DNA from: Paenibacillus sp. EZ-K15
Lineage (GTDB): Bacteria; Bacillota; Bacilli; Paenibacillales; Paenibacillaceae
DNA length: 64,000 bases
Direction: 5' to 3'
NCBI RefSeq assembly: GCF_002573715.1
Contig: NZ_PDHM01000017.1
Location: forward strand, 310,001-374,000
Part shown: positions 35,345 through 44,267 of the stretch, piece by piece
How the letters are laid out: each line of letters starts with the position of its first letter
How positions within the stretch are numbered: the stretch's first letter is position 1
The notes under the pieces: model-generated
Told to the model about the DNA's origin: nothing
The model's database searches: none
Seen by the model: the letters and a program-made list of their open reading frames with translations, nothing else
Translations under genes and position numbers: made by a program

Positions 35345-36037
35345 TTAAGGCATGAGCCGGTAACCTATGCCCCATACCGTTTCGATAAATTCGCTGCCCG
35401 GCGCGGCCTTTGCCAGCTTGCTGCGCAAATTGCTCATATGTACGTTGACCGTGTTGACGTCTCCATAGAATGGCTCGTTCCATACGCTTTCATATAGATC
35501 GGCTTTCGTGAATACCTTTTTAGGCACTGACATTAACAATGCGAGAATCTCATACTCCCGGGCGGTCAATGCAAGCTCTATCCCATCCGTCGTTACGGAC
35601 TTAGCGTCGCGGTCGAGCACAAGTCCATTATGCTGCAGAACGTTGGGCACAATCGGCTGCGCTATCTGAGCAAACCGACGCAGATGGGAATCGATTCGCG
35701 CCGACACTTCCTCGATATCGAACGGTTTCGTAATGAAGTCGTCCGCACCCCCCCGCAGTGCCGATACTTTGGTCTGCTGTTCGCCCTTGGCTGAAATAAT
35801 AATAACTGGACCATTTCTCCGTCCGTCGATCCGTTTGAGCAGTTCCTCACCTGTCATTCCCGGTAACATCAGATCGAGCAGTACCATGCTCCATTGGCGC
35901 TGCTCGAGATAGAGAAGCGCTTCTGTGCCGGAGAACGCGGGCTGTGGAACGTAGCCGCTTTTTCTTATAATGCTGCATAGCAGCTGGCTAATATCACTAT
36001 CGTCCTCGGCTACGAGAATATGTATCGAATTATCCAT
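35345..36037 (-). CDS. OmpR-family response regulator of second module
   Basis: A 230-residue regulator: receiver domain with EDD at 11-13, phospho-acceptor Asp55 (LLDLMLPG) and Lys in FITKPF; winged helix with LALTAREYEILALLMSVPKKVFTK and TVNVHMSNLRSKLAKA. It is the first gene of the operon and pairs with the kinase at the operon end. Confidence 0.92.
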   Translation of the reverse strand: MDNSIHILVAEDDSDISQLLCSIIRKSGYVPQPAFSGTEALLYLEQRQWSMVLLDLMLPGMTGEELLKRIDGRRNGPVIIISAKGEQQTKVSALRGGADDFITKPFDIEEVSARIDSHLRRFAQIAQPIVPNVLQHNGLVLDRDAKSVTTDGIELALTAREYEILALLMSVPKKVFTKADLYESVWNEPFYGDVNTVNVHMSNLRSKLAKAAPGSEFIETVWGIGYRLMP

Positions 36038-36081
36038 CGTATCTCCTTAATATTATGTAGTAGCATGTAGTCGCTTATTAC

Positions 36082-36243
36082 TTAGATATCCTCTGGCAAT
36101 AAATGATATAAGATTTTCTCCTTCATTTCCAGAATAACCTCCATGGGGCTGATATTCCAGTGTTCCTTTCCCCCTTTGTCCGCAGCTTTCTGCATCATTG
36201 GAAGCACGATTCCATTATTCATATCTATAATAATCTTGTACAT
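36082..36243 (-). CDS. Small hypothetical protein, 53 residues
   Basis: An ATG at 36243 has GAGG 6 nt upstream, inside the 3' end of the acetyltransferase gene, and opens a frame of 53 residues (MYKIIIDMNNGIVLPMMQ... KEKILYHLLPEDI). It overlaps the acetyltransferase by 29 bp, as coupled genes often do. No domain was recognised. It may be a real small protein or a chance frame. Confidence 0.35.
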   Translation of the reverse strand: MYKIIIDMNNGIVLPMMQKAADKGGKEHWNISPMEVILEMKEKILYHLLPEDI

Positions 36244-37030
36244 GCACTGCCTCAAATCCAACCGACTCATATAATCTCAAAGCATGGTCGTTTCTCGTTT
36301 CGACTTCTAAGTGTACCGTAAATCCAGCAGAGCTTTGCTCTTTAACGACTTGACGAAGCGCTTTTCTGCCTATGCCTCTGCCCTGATATTCCGGTAATAT
36401 AGAGAAACCATAAATCCACGCCTGCCCCTCTTCTCGACTCACCCGAAGTTTCCCAACCGTTTCTTCGTTCACGTCAATCATGCGCATATCCGTGTTATCC
36501 GCGAAATGATGGCTTTCCATCGCTCTCGCGTCATCTTCGTCCAATCCGAACGCCGTCACGGACAAACGAACGCTCATTTCGTAATCTTCTATGGTTGCCT
36601 GCCTCAGAAGAATATCGTTTGTTTGCTCCAGAGGCGTTTCGCGCCACTCCATTTGATGCTCCGAGAATGCATATTCAGCACCTTGTTTATTCAAAAAGAA
36701 TTTTGCCGCAGCAGATCCCGCAGGCGCGTTTAACAAGATTTTCTTGTAACCATTTGATTTTACTTTCTCCATTGCTAGGTGAAACAACCGCCCGAAATGC
36801 CCCTTTCGACGTTCACTTGGTCTCACCATGCCGCATACCTCGACAGTAGAACCAAAAGCATACAGACCTAAAAACGCTATAAGTTCGCCATTTTCATAAT
36901 GAAAAAAATCAAACGGCTCCGTTTGGCGATCTCTTAGCATTTCCCAGTTAAGCTTCAGTTGTACATGATCATGAATTTCACACTCTTTTTGCAATTGTTC
37001 AATGTCTTGTAGTTGTTGTCTCGTTAGCAT
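36215..37030 (-). CDS. Tandem GNAT-family acetyltransferase
   Basis: A 271-residue protein with two GNAT halves. The N-terminal half (about 1-130) has a partial acetyl-CoA motif (RPSERRKGHFGRLFHLAME). The C-terminal half (about 140-271) has the full motif A: FSILPEYQGRGIGRKALRQVV, followed by LEVETRNDHALRLYESVGF. Such double-GNAT proteins in Bacillales acetylate small amines, peptides or antibiotics; the target is unknown. It follows no obvious operon partner, though a 53-residue frame overlaps its end. Confidence 0.87.
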   Translation of the reverse strand: MLTRQQLQDIEQLQKECEIHDHVQLKLNWEMLRDRQTEPFDFFHYENGELIAFLGLYAFGSTVEVCGMVRPSERRKGHFGRLFHLAMEKVKSNGYKKILLNAPAGSAAAKFFLNKQGAEYAFSEHQMEWRETPLEQTNDILLRQATIEDYEMSVRLSVTAFGLDEDDARAMESHHFADNTDMRMIDVNEETVGKLRVSREEGQAWIYGFSILPEYQGRGIGRKALRQVVKEQSSAGFTVHLEVETRNDHALRLYESVGFEAVHVQDYYRYE

Positions 37031-37125
37031 TTTTTTCTCCTTTGACTGTCCGCATCTATAAACTCAGTTATAATTGTTATTCTAACAGGGCATATATCTT
37101 ATTCAAAATACAAACATTAGACAAA

Positions 37126-38151
37126 CTATTTATTTTCACTTAAAAATTCAAGAACTTTGTTAAATGCTTCTTGAGCAGCCGGGGTATTCATAATAAATTG
37201 AAACTCATGTGCTAACTCGCCAGAAACGTTTTTGTCAAAGAAGAGGCTATCGACGGGTACTCCTTTATTTTGCAGAGCAGACGCCAATGCCTTTCCTTGA
37301 GCTTCGAATGATGCAGTATTTCCATCCGTGATAAATGTTGGCGGATAATCTTTTGTAACATAATTAAAAATAGAAGCGATCTCTATCTCAGGTGATTTTT
37401 CAAAGTCTTTATCCCCAAAGTAAGCCCAACCGGCGGCACGCAAAAAGTCTTGTGCTTGTTTAGTTGTTTCCATCTTAGCTAACTCAGGCATATTATATGG
37501 GCCACAAAATAGCAGCAGGCCTTTTATTGTGGAAGGATCAACAATAGCGTCAATCTCTGTCAATTGGGCATACTCAGGAGATGTTTGAATATTAACGAAT
37601 TGACCAGATATTTGCGCTCCAGCAGAATCTCCTGCAAAATAAACACGATCCAGTTCCAACTCATATTTCTTAGCATTTTCTTTGATATATTCATAAGCTT
37701 CACCTAGTTGGAGTACTGGCGTAGGATATTCTCTTTTAGGAGCAAGAGCGTAGTTTATATTCACCACTGTATATCCGCGAGCTGCTAATTCTACTGCATA
37801 CCCCGTGATGTCTGATTTATCTCCACCTACAAATCCGCCTCCATGCACCCAAAAGATTACAGGTGTTTTTTCCATATGATTTTTTGGGTAAACGATGTCT
37901 AATTTGCCATCCGGAAATTTGGAATTATAATTGATATCCTCAATGATTTCTGTTTCTTTTAGAGCGTTGTCATAGTTATCAGAAGGAACAAACATTCCGC
38001 CTTCAAATGCTTTTTTAATCAGGAATGCCTTTGGCTTTGGTGAAAAATTCCAATAACTGACTCCCGCAAGAGCCAATCCGAAAACTATTAGGAGAGATAT
38101 AAGAATTCTTTTTTTCCATACTCCTTTAGGTTTTTGCATTGTTATTTTCAC
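37126..38151 (-). CDS. Membrane-anchored alpha/beta hydrolase (HSL/BD-FAE-like esterase)
   Basis: A 341-residue protein. One N-terminal helix (about 14-34) follows a basic start, giving a membrane-anchored or secreted enzyme. The hydrolase domain has the oxyanion block HGGGF (103-107), the nucleophile elbow GDSAGA (Ser176), and the expected Asp and His near ITDGNTASFE and ELAHEFQF. It resembles the carboxylesterase group with HGGG motifs. It is the last gene of an AT-rich three-gene operon (MarR, GNAT, hydrolase). Confidence 0.87.
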   Translation of the reverse strand: MKITMQKPKGVWKKRILISLLIVFGLALAGVSYWNFSPKPKAFLIKKAFEGGMFVPSDNYDNALKETEIIEDINYNSKFPDGKLDIVYPKNHMEKTPVIFWVHGGGFVGGDKSDITGYAVELAARGYTVVNINYALAPKREYPTPVLQLGEAYEYIKENAKKYELELDRVYFAGDSAGAQISGQFVNIQTSPEYAQLTEIDAIVDPSTIKGLLLFCGPYNMPELAKMETTKQAQDFLRAAGWAYFGDKDFEKSPEIEIASIFNYVTKDYPPTFITDGNTASFEAQGKALASALQNKGVPVDSLFFDKNVSGELAHEFQFIMNTPAAQEAFNKVLEFLSENK

Positions 38152-38194
38152 TATAAAATAATCTCCATTCTTTATGTGGCTACTAAGTTGCTTT

Positions 38195-38842
38195 TTATTG
38201 AATGTCTAAATAATATATCATCCCATTTGGTTGTTTTTTATCACTTTCGCTTAAACTTGCATGGAAAAATCGTTTATATAATTTGAAGCCGTATCTTTCA
38301 TAAAAATTATAAGAACATCCAAGATCTGTCCATAAAAACGCACTACGAAGTTCATTGTAGTTACAAAATTCTATATAGCGGTCCATCAATTTTTGTCCAT
38401 ACCCCATACCGCGAAGATCTGGACTAACAATAAATAAGTTAATTTCGCTGTCAAATTGTTTATCAGTCGTCTCTCCTAAAGTATCTATTTCATTGTGCTC
38501 ATTTCTAATTCTCCAGGCTGTTCTACGATTTCCAAAGCCTCCGCGTAATAAATAATACAGAATTTTCAAATTGTTTTTGAATCCTTTAGCTCTATATTTC
38601 ATTTGGCTGAAGAAACCTGCATTTTCTATACTACCAAATAGTATTCCTTTTACGTTATCATATTCATCAACAATCAAGTCAAGGTGCTCCGAATACATTT
38701 CGCAAGATAATACATACGATTGATATATGATTTCTGGATTTTTGGGTTGATTAAACTCTTTCTCAAATGGCCATGTACTACGTATTAAATTTGCGCAACT
38801 CTCTAAATATTTTTTATTATATTTTTTAAATTTCAATTCCAT
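38195..38842 (-). CDS. GNAT-family acetyltransferase
   Basis: A 215-residue GNAT protein. The acetyl-CoA-binding motif A is LFIVSPDLRGMGYGQKLMDRYIEFC, followed by FLWTDLGCSYNFYERYGFKLYKRF. It lies 6 bp behind the MarR-type gene and 43 bp ahead of the hydrolase gene, with the same AT-rich base use. The substrate is not apparent. Confidence 0.87.
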   Translation of the reverse strand: MELKFKKYNKKYLESCANLIRSTWPFEKEFNQPKNPEIIYQSYVLSCEMYSEHLDLIVDEYDNVKGILFGSIENAGFFSQMKYRAKGFKNNLKILYYLLRGGFGNRRTAWRIRNEHNEIDTLGETTDKQFDSEINLFIVSPDLRGMGYGQKLMDRYIEFCNYNELRSAFLWTDLGCSYNFYERYGFKLYKRFFHASLSESDKKQPNGMIYYLDIQ

Positions 38843-38848
38843 TGTTGA

Positions 38849-39274
38849 TCACTCCATAATGTCTTTTGTTATAATATTCAGCATCTTTTCAAATTGTTGT
38901 ATATCATTTGCAGTACATCTTTTTTCTAATTCTGCTATTACGTTATTCAAATAATTATCATTAAGGCAATAGTAGTCCATAAATTTATCTGTTACTTGAA
39001 GATAAAATATACGTCTGTCCTTTTTGTCGTTTACTTTTGTAAGATATCCTTTCTTAATCAACTTGTTAATTCTATAGGTTGCGTTTGGCTGTGATATATT
39101 AAGAAACTCTGCAAGCTCGCTATAGGTTGGATTTTTCAAAAAATATACAACTTCGAGACATGACATTTCTACGGTACTTATATCTCCTATGTCTAAAGCT
39201 TCGTTTTGAGATGCATTTTTGTAAAAACTCATAGTAAGCTTCATATAAAAATCTTCAATTAGATTATTTAGCAT
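38849..39274 (-). CDS. MarR-family transcriptional regulator
   Basis: A 141-residue winged-helix regulator. The recognition region is SELAEFLNISQPNATYRINKLIKKGYL, followed by the wing KVNDKKDRRIFYLQVTDK. It is the first gene of the operon and probably represses it through the palindrome at its own -10 box. The gene and its two partners are visibly richer in A and T than the flanking DNA. Confidence 0.9.
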   Translation of the reverse strand: MLNNLIEDFYMKLTMSFYKNASQNEALDIGDISTVEMSCLEVVYFLKNPTYSELAEFLNISQPNATYRINKLIKKGYLTKVNDKKDRRIFYLQVTDKFMDYYCLNDNYLNNVIAELEKRCTANDIQQFEKMLNIITKDIME

Positions 39275-39328
39275 ATCCTGCCCCTTTTTTTGACGGTTAA
39301 CTTCAAAAAATTTAATTAAAATATTTTA

Positions 39329-39343
39329 AGTATATTCTATACT
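39329..39343. promoter_or_regulatory. MarR operator palindrome
   Basis: AGTATA-TTC-TATACT is a perfect inverted repeat that covers the predicted -10 box of the marR-type promoter. Two further TATACT copies lie upstream of the -35 box at 39366 and 39375. Confidence 0.6.
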
Positions 39344-39362
39344 AACTAATCTTCATTGTCAA
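39334..39362 (-). promoter_or_regulatory. Promoter of marR-GNAT-hydrolase operon
   Basis: TTGACA (rc of 39357-39362), a 17-bp spacer and TAGAAT (rc of 39334-39339), 60 bp upstream of the MarR start codon. This is one of the clearest sigma-A promoters in the window. Confidence 0.75.
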
Positions 39363-39483
39363 AAATATACTAAATATACTTTGAAAAAAGCATATTGTTT
39401 GCCATCTAAGACCATCCCTTTCACCCCCGCCTGAACATCTCAATTTTATCGGGATGGTCTTGTTGGTAAAACCCTCGATCCCT

Positions 39484-39507
39484 CCACCCGCATAGCGGGT
39501 GGTTTTA
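39484..39507 (+). terminator. Orphan plus-strand hairpin with T-tail
   Basis: CCACCCGC-ATA-GCGGGTGG followed by TTTTAT. It has the form of a plus-strand terminator, yet no plus-strand gene precedes it. Confidence 0.45.
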
Positions 39508-39550
39508 TGTTTCGCGCGTTTCACGCACTCAACTGGCTAAAGCCTAAATC

Positions 39551-39581
39551 AAAAGAAGTCGCCAAATTGGCGACTTCTTAA
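39551..39581 (-). terminator. Terminator of SLH/GLUG gene
   Basis: AAGAAGTCGCC pairs with GGCGACTTCTT around a 5-nt loop, with AAAA upstream (T-run on the minus strand). It belongs to the same hairpin family as those at 21853 and 54236. Confidence 0.8.
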
Positions 39582-39665
39582 GCGTGTATGTTCTTGTCCT
39601 CCGACACTTGTGGATCTAAACGCCGGCAAGTCCTTCCGTTATCTGGTACTCCTTAATCGCGCTAT

Positions 39666-42600
39666 TTATTTTATCTCCATGGCGCGCCAAATCACGGTAA
39701 TCGCTTCTGCACGGCTAGCATGAGACTTGGGTTTTATCATGTCGTTTGGATAACCCTTCATGATTCCATGATCTACTGCAATCATCATCGCTTTCCGTGC
39801 CCAAGCCGCAATCTTATCCTGATCGGTAAAGGTTTTGTTGGGAAGCGCCTGGTCCAATCGAAAAGCTTGAACCACCATTTGTGCCATTTCTTCGCGCGTA
39901 ATGAAATCGTCGGGGCCAAAGGTAACCGAATCGTATCCTTGAATGATTCCGTAATAATATGCTGTTGAAATGGCTTGCCTCGCCCAATGATCCGTTGTAT
40001 CGGCGAATTCCTTACTACCTTTACTCGTGAGGTCCAATGCTTGAACCAAGATTGCCGTGAACTCTGCTCGACTAATCGTGCGGTCAGGTCTGAAGCTTCC
40101 GTCTGTATAACCGTTCACAACGCCTTTTCCTGCGAGTTTCTCAATGTTCTTTTGTGCCCAATGACCCTTCACATCGGTAAACGTAACACCGTTTTCAGCC
40201 GGCACAATCGTTCTCGCGAAAATCGCCAATGGAGTAAAGTGGTCGGTTGTACCACTTATGGTACCCTCATCCCAGTCTATGTTGACGTTATCCAGCGCTA
40301 CCCATTCCTTCGTATCTTCGTTAAACTGACGGAGTTGGAGCTCATGACTGCCTTTTTGTATAGCGTTGACGTCAAATTTCAGGATGATGGTTACGTCTTT
40401 ATCGAATTTTCCGGATACATCTTTCTTAAACTCAACCACTTTACTAGCTAATCGTTCTCCTGCGGATAGGGGAAATTCATCATCATCTGGAAGTGTTAGA
40501 TTTATGGATAAATAAAATGGCCTCTTCAGCGCTTTAGCAGGGATGAGAATCTGTCCCCCCTCAAAAGCAATGGTTCTCCCTTCCAAGCCTACAAGAAAGG
40601 TGTTACTCGGCAGTGAATATATATGGCTGCCGTTAGTGAGACTTGCATCGCTTGCTTCACTCGTCTTCTGGGTTATCAAACGATATCGGCTGGACGTGAC
40701 GTTAACCGCATTACCTGTTTGGTCTTGTGCTCTTACATGCAAGTACCAATCACCGTCAACGCCACTTTTCACAAGCGTGGCCTCGTTCACAAATGGTCTC
40801 CAGCCTGTCGCTGGCATGGACGAATCGGTCGTCCAATGAAACTCCAGCGAGGCTTTATCTATGCTGCTTCCTGAATCAATCACCGTTACCCTCGGTGCTA
40901 CCGAGGTTGCCTGCATTTCACTTCCATTCGGGTAAATCGTGACCAAAGGCGGCGTATTGTCGATCTTCACCGTGATGTCCAGGAATAACGTATTGCCCGC
41001 TTGATTGGACGCCTCAAAACGAATGTTAGTTTCGCCCTCGCTCGATATTTCAATGGGGGCTTTGTTGTCGTAGGCTTGGGAAGTCCCCCCATTCAGGGTG
41101 TAGGTCAGATTAGCGATCTCACTGACTCCTGACTCGGCATAGACGCTCAAGGTTACGCTCGACCTAGTCCATTCGCCGCTCGTATATTCACTTCCGTCCG
41201 CCTTCACTAGTGTAGGCGTCAATGTTATTCCCGTTGTGCTGATGCAGACTGTGCGTCGTTCAATCGATTCATTGCCCGCTGTATCGACGGCTTTGAACGA
41301 GATGCTATGAACACCTTCTTCGCGTAGGACGATATCAGATAAATAAGGGCTCCACGACAATCCGTCGTTTAGCGAATACGTGATTGAAGTGACGCCAGAC
41401 TCGTCAGATGCTTCTGCACTTACGTTAACCGTTTGATTGCTCCACGTGCGGTCAACATATTCCATTCCATCCGCCGTGGTCATCGTAATGGAAATGGATG
41501 GCGGTGTATGGTCAACGGGACGAGTCAAGTTGTCGACGATTCGATCCGTTAAACTGAGCAACGCATTGTTTGCGTGATCGGAAATGCTTCCAGATTGTTT
41601 ATCGTAGGATAGAAAAACTTGTTGGTCTTCTTCAATTGCTTCATCTACGTTAAAGACAAGCGTATGGGTTCCCGATCCGTTCACCCGAGCAATAGTAGCA
41701 GGCTTCCCGTCCGCTGTAATTGTAATTCCCCCGGCGTCAGTGAGGCTGACTTCTTCATCAAAGGTCACGATGACGTTGTTCGGATGCTCACGTTCGATCC
41801 TCGCACTGGAGACGGTTGGTGGAGCAGCGTCCCATTCCAGGTTAGCTGCAATTCCTTGTAAAACAGGAAACATGGCTCCCTCCTGTAATACCCATATTCC
41901 GCTGAAGTCCCACTCGGTACCGAAGAGTGCATGCTGTTTCATTTCCGACGTCACCCGCGGTTCACCTTTGCCAGTATCGGATTGCCCAGTCGTTTCCTTA
42001 TTATAGAAGCTCGCGGTAACCGTACCGAATTCCCGTCCGACCAGGCCGCCGACTTCGCCGCTGCCGGTTACACCGCCGACGGCATAAGTGGTCCTGATGT
42101 CACCGATATTCCTTCCCACGAGTCCGCCAACATCGGAACGACCGGAAGCGGAACCGATTGCATACGAATGATTTACCTTGCCGCTCTCATTCCGCCCCAC
42201 GAGGCCTCCGACAAAATCCATTCCGGTAATCGTCCCGGCGGCGAGGGACAGGCTAACTTGGCTATTCATATCAAGGAGTCCGACCAATCCGCCGACATTG
42301 AATTGACCATCCACTTGCCCCGTTGCGTACGCTTTATTTACTAGACCCGCATTCAAGCCGACCAATCCACCGATGTGGCTGATTCCGCTAACGCTCCCGG
42401 TAGCATACACAGCCTCAGTAACACTCCCTATGCTGTTCCTTCCGACCAGTCCACCGACTTCGTTCATTCCATTGACCGTCGCACTCGAACTAGAACTGCC
42501 GATCGTTCCGTCGTTATTCCCGACCAGACCACCCGTCTTGTCTGCTCCGGTAACATTCCCTGTCACATGGACCTTCATAATCTGACTGCTGGGTCCGTTC

Positions 42601-44102
42601 TGTCCCGACAGCATGCCTGTCTGAAGGCCGCCGGTGACATCCCCGTTCTTTAATTGAACGTCTCGAATATTACCGCTAGAAATATGACCGAACATACCGA
42701 CACTCAACAAACTGCTCCTGTTGATATAAAGGCCCGTAATATCATATCCTTGGCCGTCGAGCGTACCTGTGAACGGAGTGCTGTCATTACCGATAGGTTC
42801 AAAGCCGAAACCGTTCCCTGTACTCGTCGCCCACATATCGGAGCGACTGTTGTCAGTGAACGTCGTGTCGAAATCAATACCCTGCGTCAGTGTGTAATTC
42901 GCCGACAGATCCATTGCCATCAGTTGCAGTTGATGCGTGTTCCCAATTTCGGCCGACCATTCGGAGCGAAGGAATGGTCGCGTCGAGTCCTCGACCATAA
43001 ACCAGTCATTGTTGAAATCCCAGCCCGAATAGCTCGATGGGGTTAGTGCCTGTGCAGTAGTGAGGCTGCTCGCGGTACAGGATCCATATGTATCGTATCC
43101 ACAGGCGTTATCCAAGCCGACCGTTTCGGCATCCCAGAAACTGTCGCTAAATGTTCCGCTGTTACTTCCAACCAGACCGCCTACAGATTGATCGCGCCCG
43201 CTGACGCTGCCAGTGGCGTATGACTGAATAATCGATCCGTGGCCCGTACTGCCCACAAGACCGCCGACAGCACTCCCGCCATGGACAGCTCCCGTGGCGT
43301 ATGACTGACTAATGAGAGCAGAAATATTATAACCGACCAGTCCGCCGACGTGTTCAGCGTTCCCGCTGACGGCACCCGTGGCGTATGACCGGAGTATTTC
43401 CCCACCTTCATTGTCCCCTACTAACCCACCGACTATAGAGGTGCCGCTGATCGTACCGTCAGCATAGGAGTCACTCACCGTTCCGTCATTACGCCCTGCC
43501 AAACCACCGACATAATCGGTGCCGGTGACGGCACTCGTAGAGTAAGAGGAGGATATTTTACCGTGAATGCCAATGTATCCTACCAACCCTCCAACGGTGG
43601 CCATCTGGCTTCTAACCGTTCCGGTAACGTAGGACTGTTCAATCGTTCCAGTGTTACGCCCTGCAAGCCCACCTACATGGTTGTTTCCGATGATCGAACC
43701 TCCTACGAGAGCGATATGGTCTATCACCCCGTTCGAACCCACCATCCCGAATAGGCCGACAATGTCCATCTTGGGCTGATGAATGGTCAGATTGCGGATG
43801 ACATGTCCAGCTCCATCGAAGACACCGGTGAACGGGCTATTCCCGTTTCCGTCGTTGCCGATAGGTATAAAGCCAGCCCCGTTACTCCAATTTGCTGTCT
43901 CCGAAGCATCGATATCCGCTCCGAGCTTGTAATGAGCGTTCAAATCATTACGTACGGCATTTAATTGACTTAACGTTGTAATGACGTAAGGATTGTTCGC
44001 CGTCCCGTCACCGGACATTGCATCATTCGAAGCGAATGCTTGAAACGGGATGATGCCTATCACGAGAAATAATGCCATCGAAATACAGAAGATGCGTCTC
44101 AT
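39666..44102 (-). CDS. S-layer-anchored GLUG-repeat surface protein
   Basis: A 1478-residue exported protein. Residues 1-24 are a signal peptide. Two blocks of GLUG-type repeats (about 30-375 and 385-765) show many GGLVGRN / GGLVGYN units separated by SYATG-type turns, predicting long beta-solenoids; each block begins with an N-terminal FIPIGND / FEPIGND segment. A SwmB-like beta domain follows (about 770-870), then two or three Ig-like/Big domains (VTSITYSLNDGLSW; TLNGGTSQAY), a beta-sandwich region, and three SLH domains at about 1300-1478 (FTDVKGHWAQKNIEKL; FADTTDHWARQAIS; FTDQDKIAAWARKAM) that bind the pyruvylated cell-wall polymer. It is probably an adhesin or an S-layer-associated protein. 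The MalT-like regulator upstream is a likely activator. Confidence 0.9.
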   Translation of the reverse strand: MRRIFCISMALFLVIGIIPFQAFASNDAMSGDGTANNPYVITTLSQLNAVRNDLNAHYKLGADIDASETANWSNGAGFIPIGNDGNGNSPFTGVFDGAGHVIRNLTIHQPKMDIVGLFGMVGSNGVIDHIALVGGSIIGNNHVGGLAGRNTGTIEQSYVTGTVRSQMATVGGLVGYIGIHGKISSSYSTSAVTGTDYVGGLAGRNDGTVSDSYADGTISGTSIVGGLVGDNEGGEILRSYATGAVSGNAEHVGGLVGYNISALISQSYATGAVHGGSAVGGLVGSTGHGSIIQSYATGSVSGRDQSVGGLVGSNSGTFSDSFWDAETVGLDNACGYDTYGSCTASSLTTAQALTPSSYSGWDFNNDWFMVEDSTRPFLRSEWSAEIGNTHQLQLMAMDLSANYTLTQGIDFDTTFTDNSRSDMWATSTGNGFGFEPIGNDSTPFTGTLDGQGYDITGLYINRSSLLSVGMFGHISSGNIRDVQLKNGDVTGGLQTGMLSGQNGPSSQIMKVHVTGNVTGADKTGGLVGNNDGTIGSSSSSATVNGMNEVGGLVGRNSIGSVTEAVYATGSVSGISHIGGLVGLNAGLVNKAYATGQVDGQFNVGGLVGLLDMNSQVSLSLAAGTITGMDFVGGLVGRNESGKVNHSYAIGSASGRSDVGGLVGRNIGDIRTTYAVGGVTGSGEVGGLVGREFGTVTASFYNKETTGQSDTGKGEPRVTSEMKQHALFGTEWDFSGIWVLQEGAMFPVLQGIAANLEWDAAPPTVSSARIEREHPNNVIVTFDEEVSLTDAGGITITADGKPATIARVNGSGTHTLVFNVDEAIEEDQQVFLSYDKQSGSISDHANNALLSLTDRIVDNLTRPVDHTPPSISITMTTADGMEYVDRTWSNQTVNVSAEASDESGVTSITYSLNDGLSWSPYLSDIVLREEGVHSISFKAVDTAGNESIERRTVCISTTGITLTPTLVKADGSEYTSGEWTRSSVTLSVYAESGVSEIANLTYTLNGGTSQAYDNKAPIEISSEGETNIRFEASNQAGNTLFLDITVKIDNTPPLVTIYPNGSEMQATSVAPRVTVIDSGSSIDKASLEFHWTTDSSMPATGWRPFVNEATLVKSGVDGDWYLHVRAQDQTGNAVNVTSSRYRLITQKTSEASDASLTNGSHIYSLPSNTFLVGLEGRTIAFEGGQILIPAKALKRPFYLSINLTLPDDDEFPLSAGERLASKVVEFKKDVSGKFDKDVTIILKFDVNAIQKGSHELQLRQFNEDTKEWVALDNVNIDWDEGTISGTTDHFTPLAIFARTIVPAENGVTFTDVKGHWAQKNIEKLAGKGVVNGYTDGSFRPDRTISRAEFTAILVQALDLTSKGSKEFADTTDHWARQAISTAYYYGIIQGYDSVTFGPDDFITREEMAQMVVQAFRLDQALPNKTFTDQDKIAAWARKAMMIAVDHGIMKGYPNDMIKPKSHASRAEAITVIWRAMEIK
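42020..43760 (-). repeat. GLUG-encoding internal repeats
   Basis: The coding sequence here repeats a unit of about 27-30 codons built on GGLVGxN, in two blocks interrupted near 42730-43080. Frequent plus-strand strings such as CCGACCAGNCCGCCGAC mark each copy. Confidence 0.8.
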
Positions 44103-44144
44103 CTGATCTTTTCTTCCTTTCGTTATTCAGTTGCCACGATGAAC

Positions 44145-44201
44145 ATTATATTGGATTTTTCTATAGTTCGAATCTAACCCCGGTTATAGGCCCGGTTATA
44201 G
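44145..44201 (-). promoter_or_regulatory. Promoter of SLH gene with two 12-bp direct repeats
   Basis: A TATAAT -10 box (rc of 44145-44150) lies 43 bp upstream of the SLH gene start. Above it, at 44179-44189 and 44191-44201, the minus strand reads CTATAACCGGG twice with a period of 12 bp. A third, partial ACTATAG lies at 44161-44168. Direct repeats just upstream of the -35 position suit binding by a MalT/LuxR-type activator such as the neighbouring gene product. Confidence 0.55.
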
Positions 44202-44211
44202 TTCACAGAAT

Positions 44212-44247
44212 AAAAGAATAAAAAGAGACCCGCCGTTCAGCGAGCCT
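44212..44247 (-). terminator. Terminator of MalT-like gene
   Basis: In the minus-strand RNA AGGCUCGC pairs with GCGGGUCU using two G-U pairs, then a U-rich tail follows. It lies 21 bp beyond the stop. Confidence 0.7.
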
Positions 44248-44267
44248 GCTGTTACAATCTTTCGTGT

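Larger units (their letters stand above)
39275..39665. other. Intergenic region with several hairpins
   Basis: About 390 bp. It contains the marR promoter/operator, then an AAGACCATCCC/GGGATGGTCTT inverted repeat at 39409-39464 with a long loop, a CCACCCGC/GCGGGTGG hairpin with TTTT (39484-39506) facing the plus strand, and the terminator of the SLH gene. The plus-facing hairpins have no plus-strand gene in front of them and may be remnants of a lost gene or element. Confidence 0.5.

Noticed and set aside
41740..42653. Several plus-strand frames across the GLUG repeats
   Set aside because: They are shadows of repetitive coding sequence and change frame with each repeat block.
42020..43760. 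Repeat array considered as a possible CRISPR or tandem DNA repeat
   Set aside because: The periodicity is in codons of a GLUG protein, the units are diverged, and no constant repeat with unique spacers exists.
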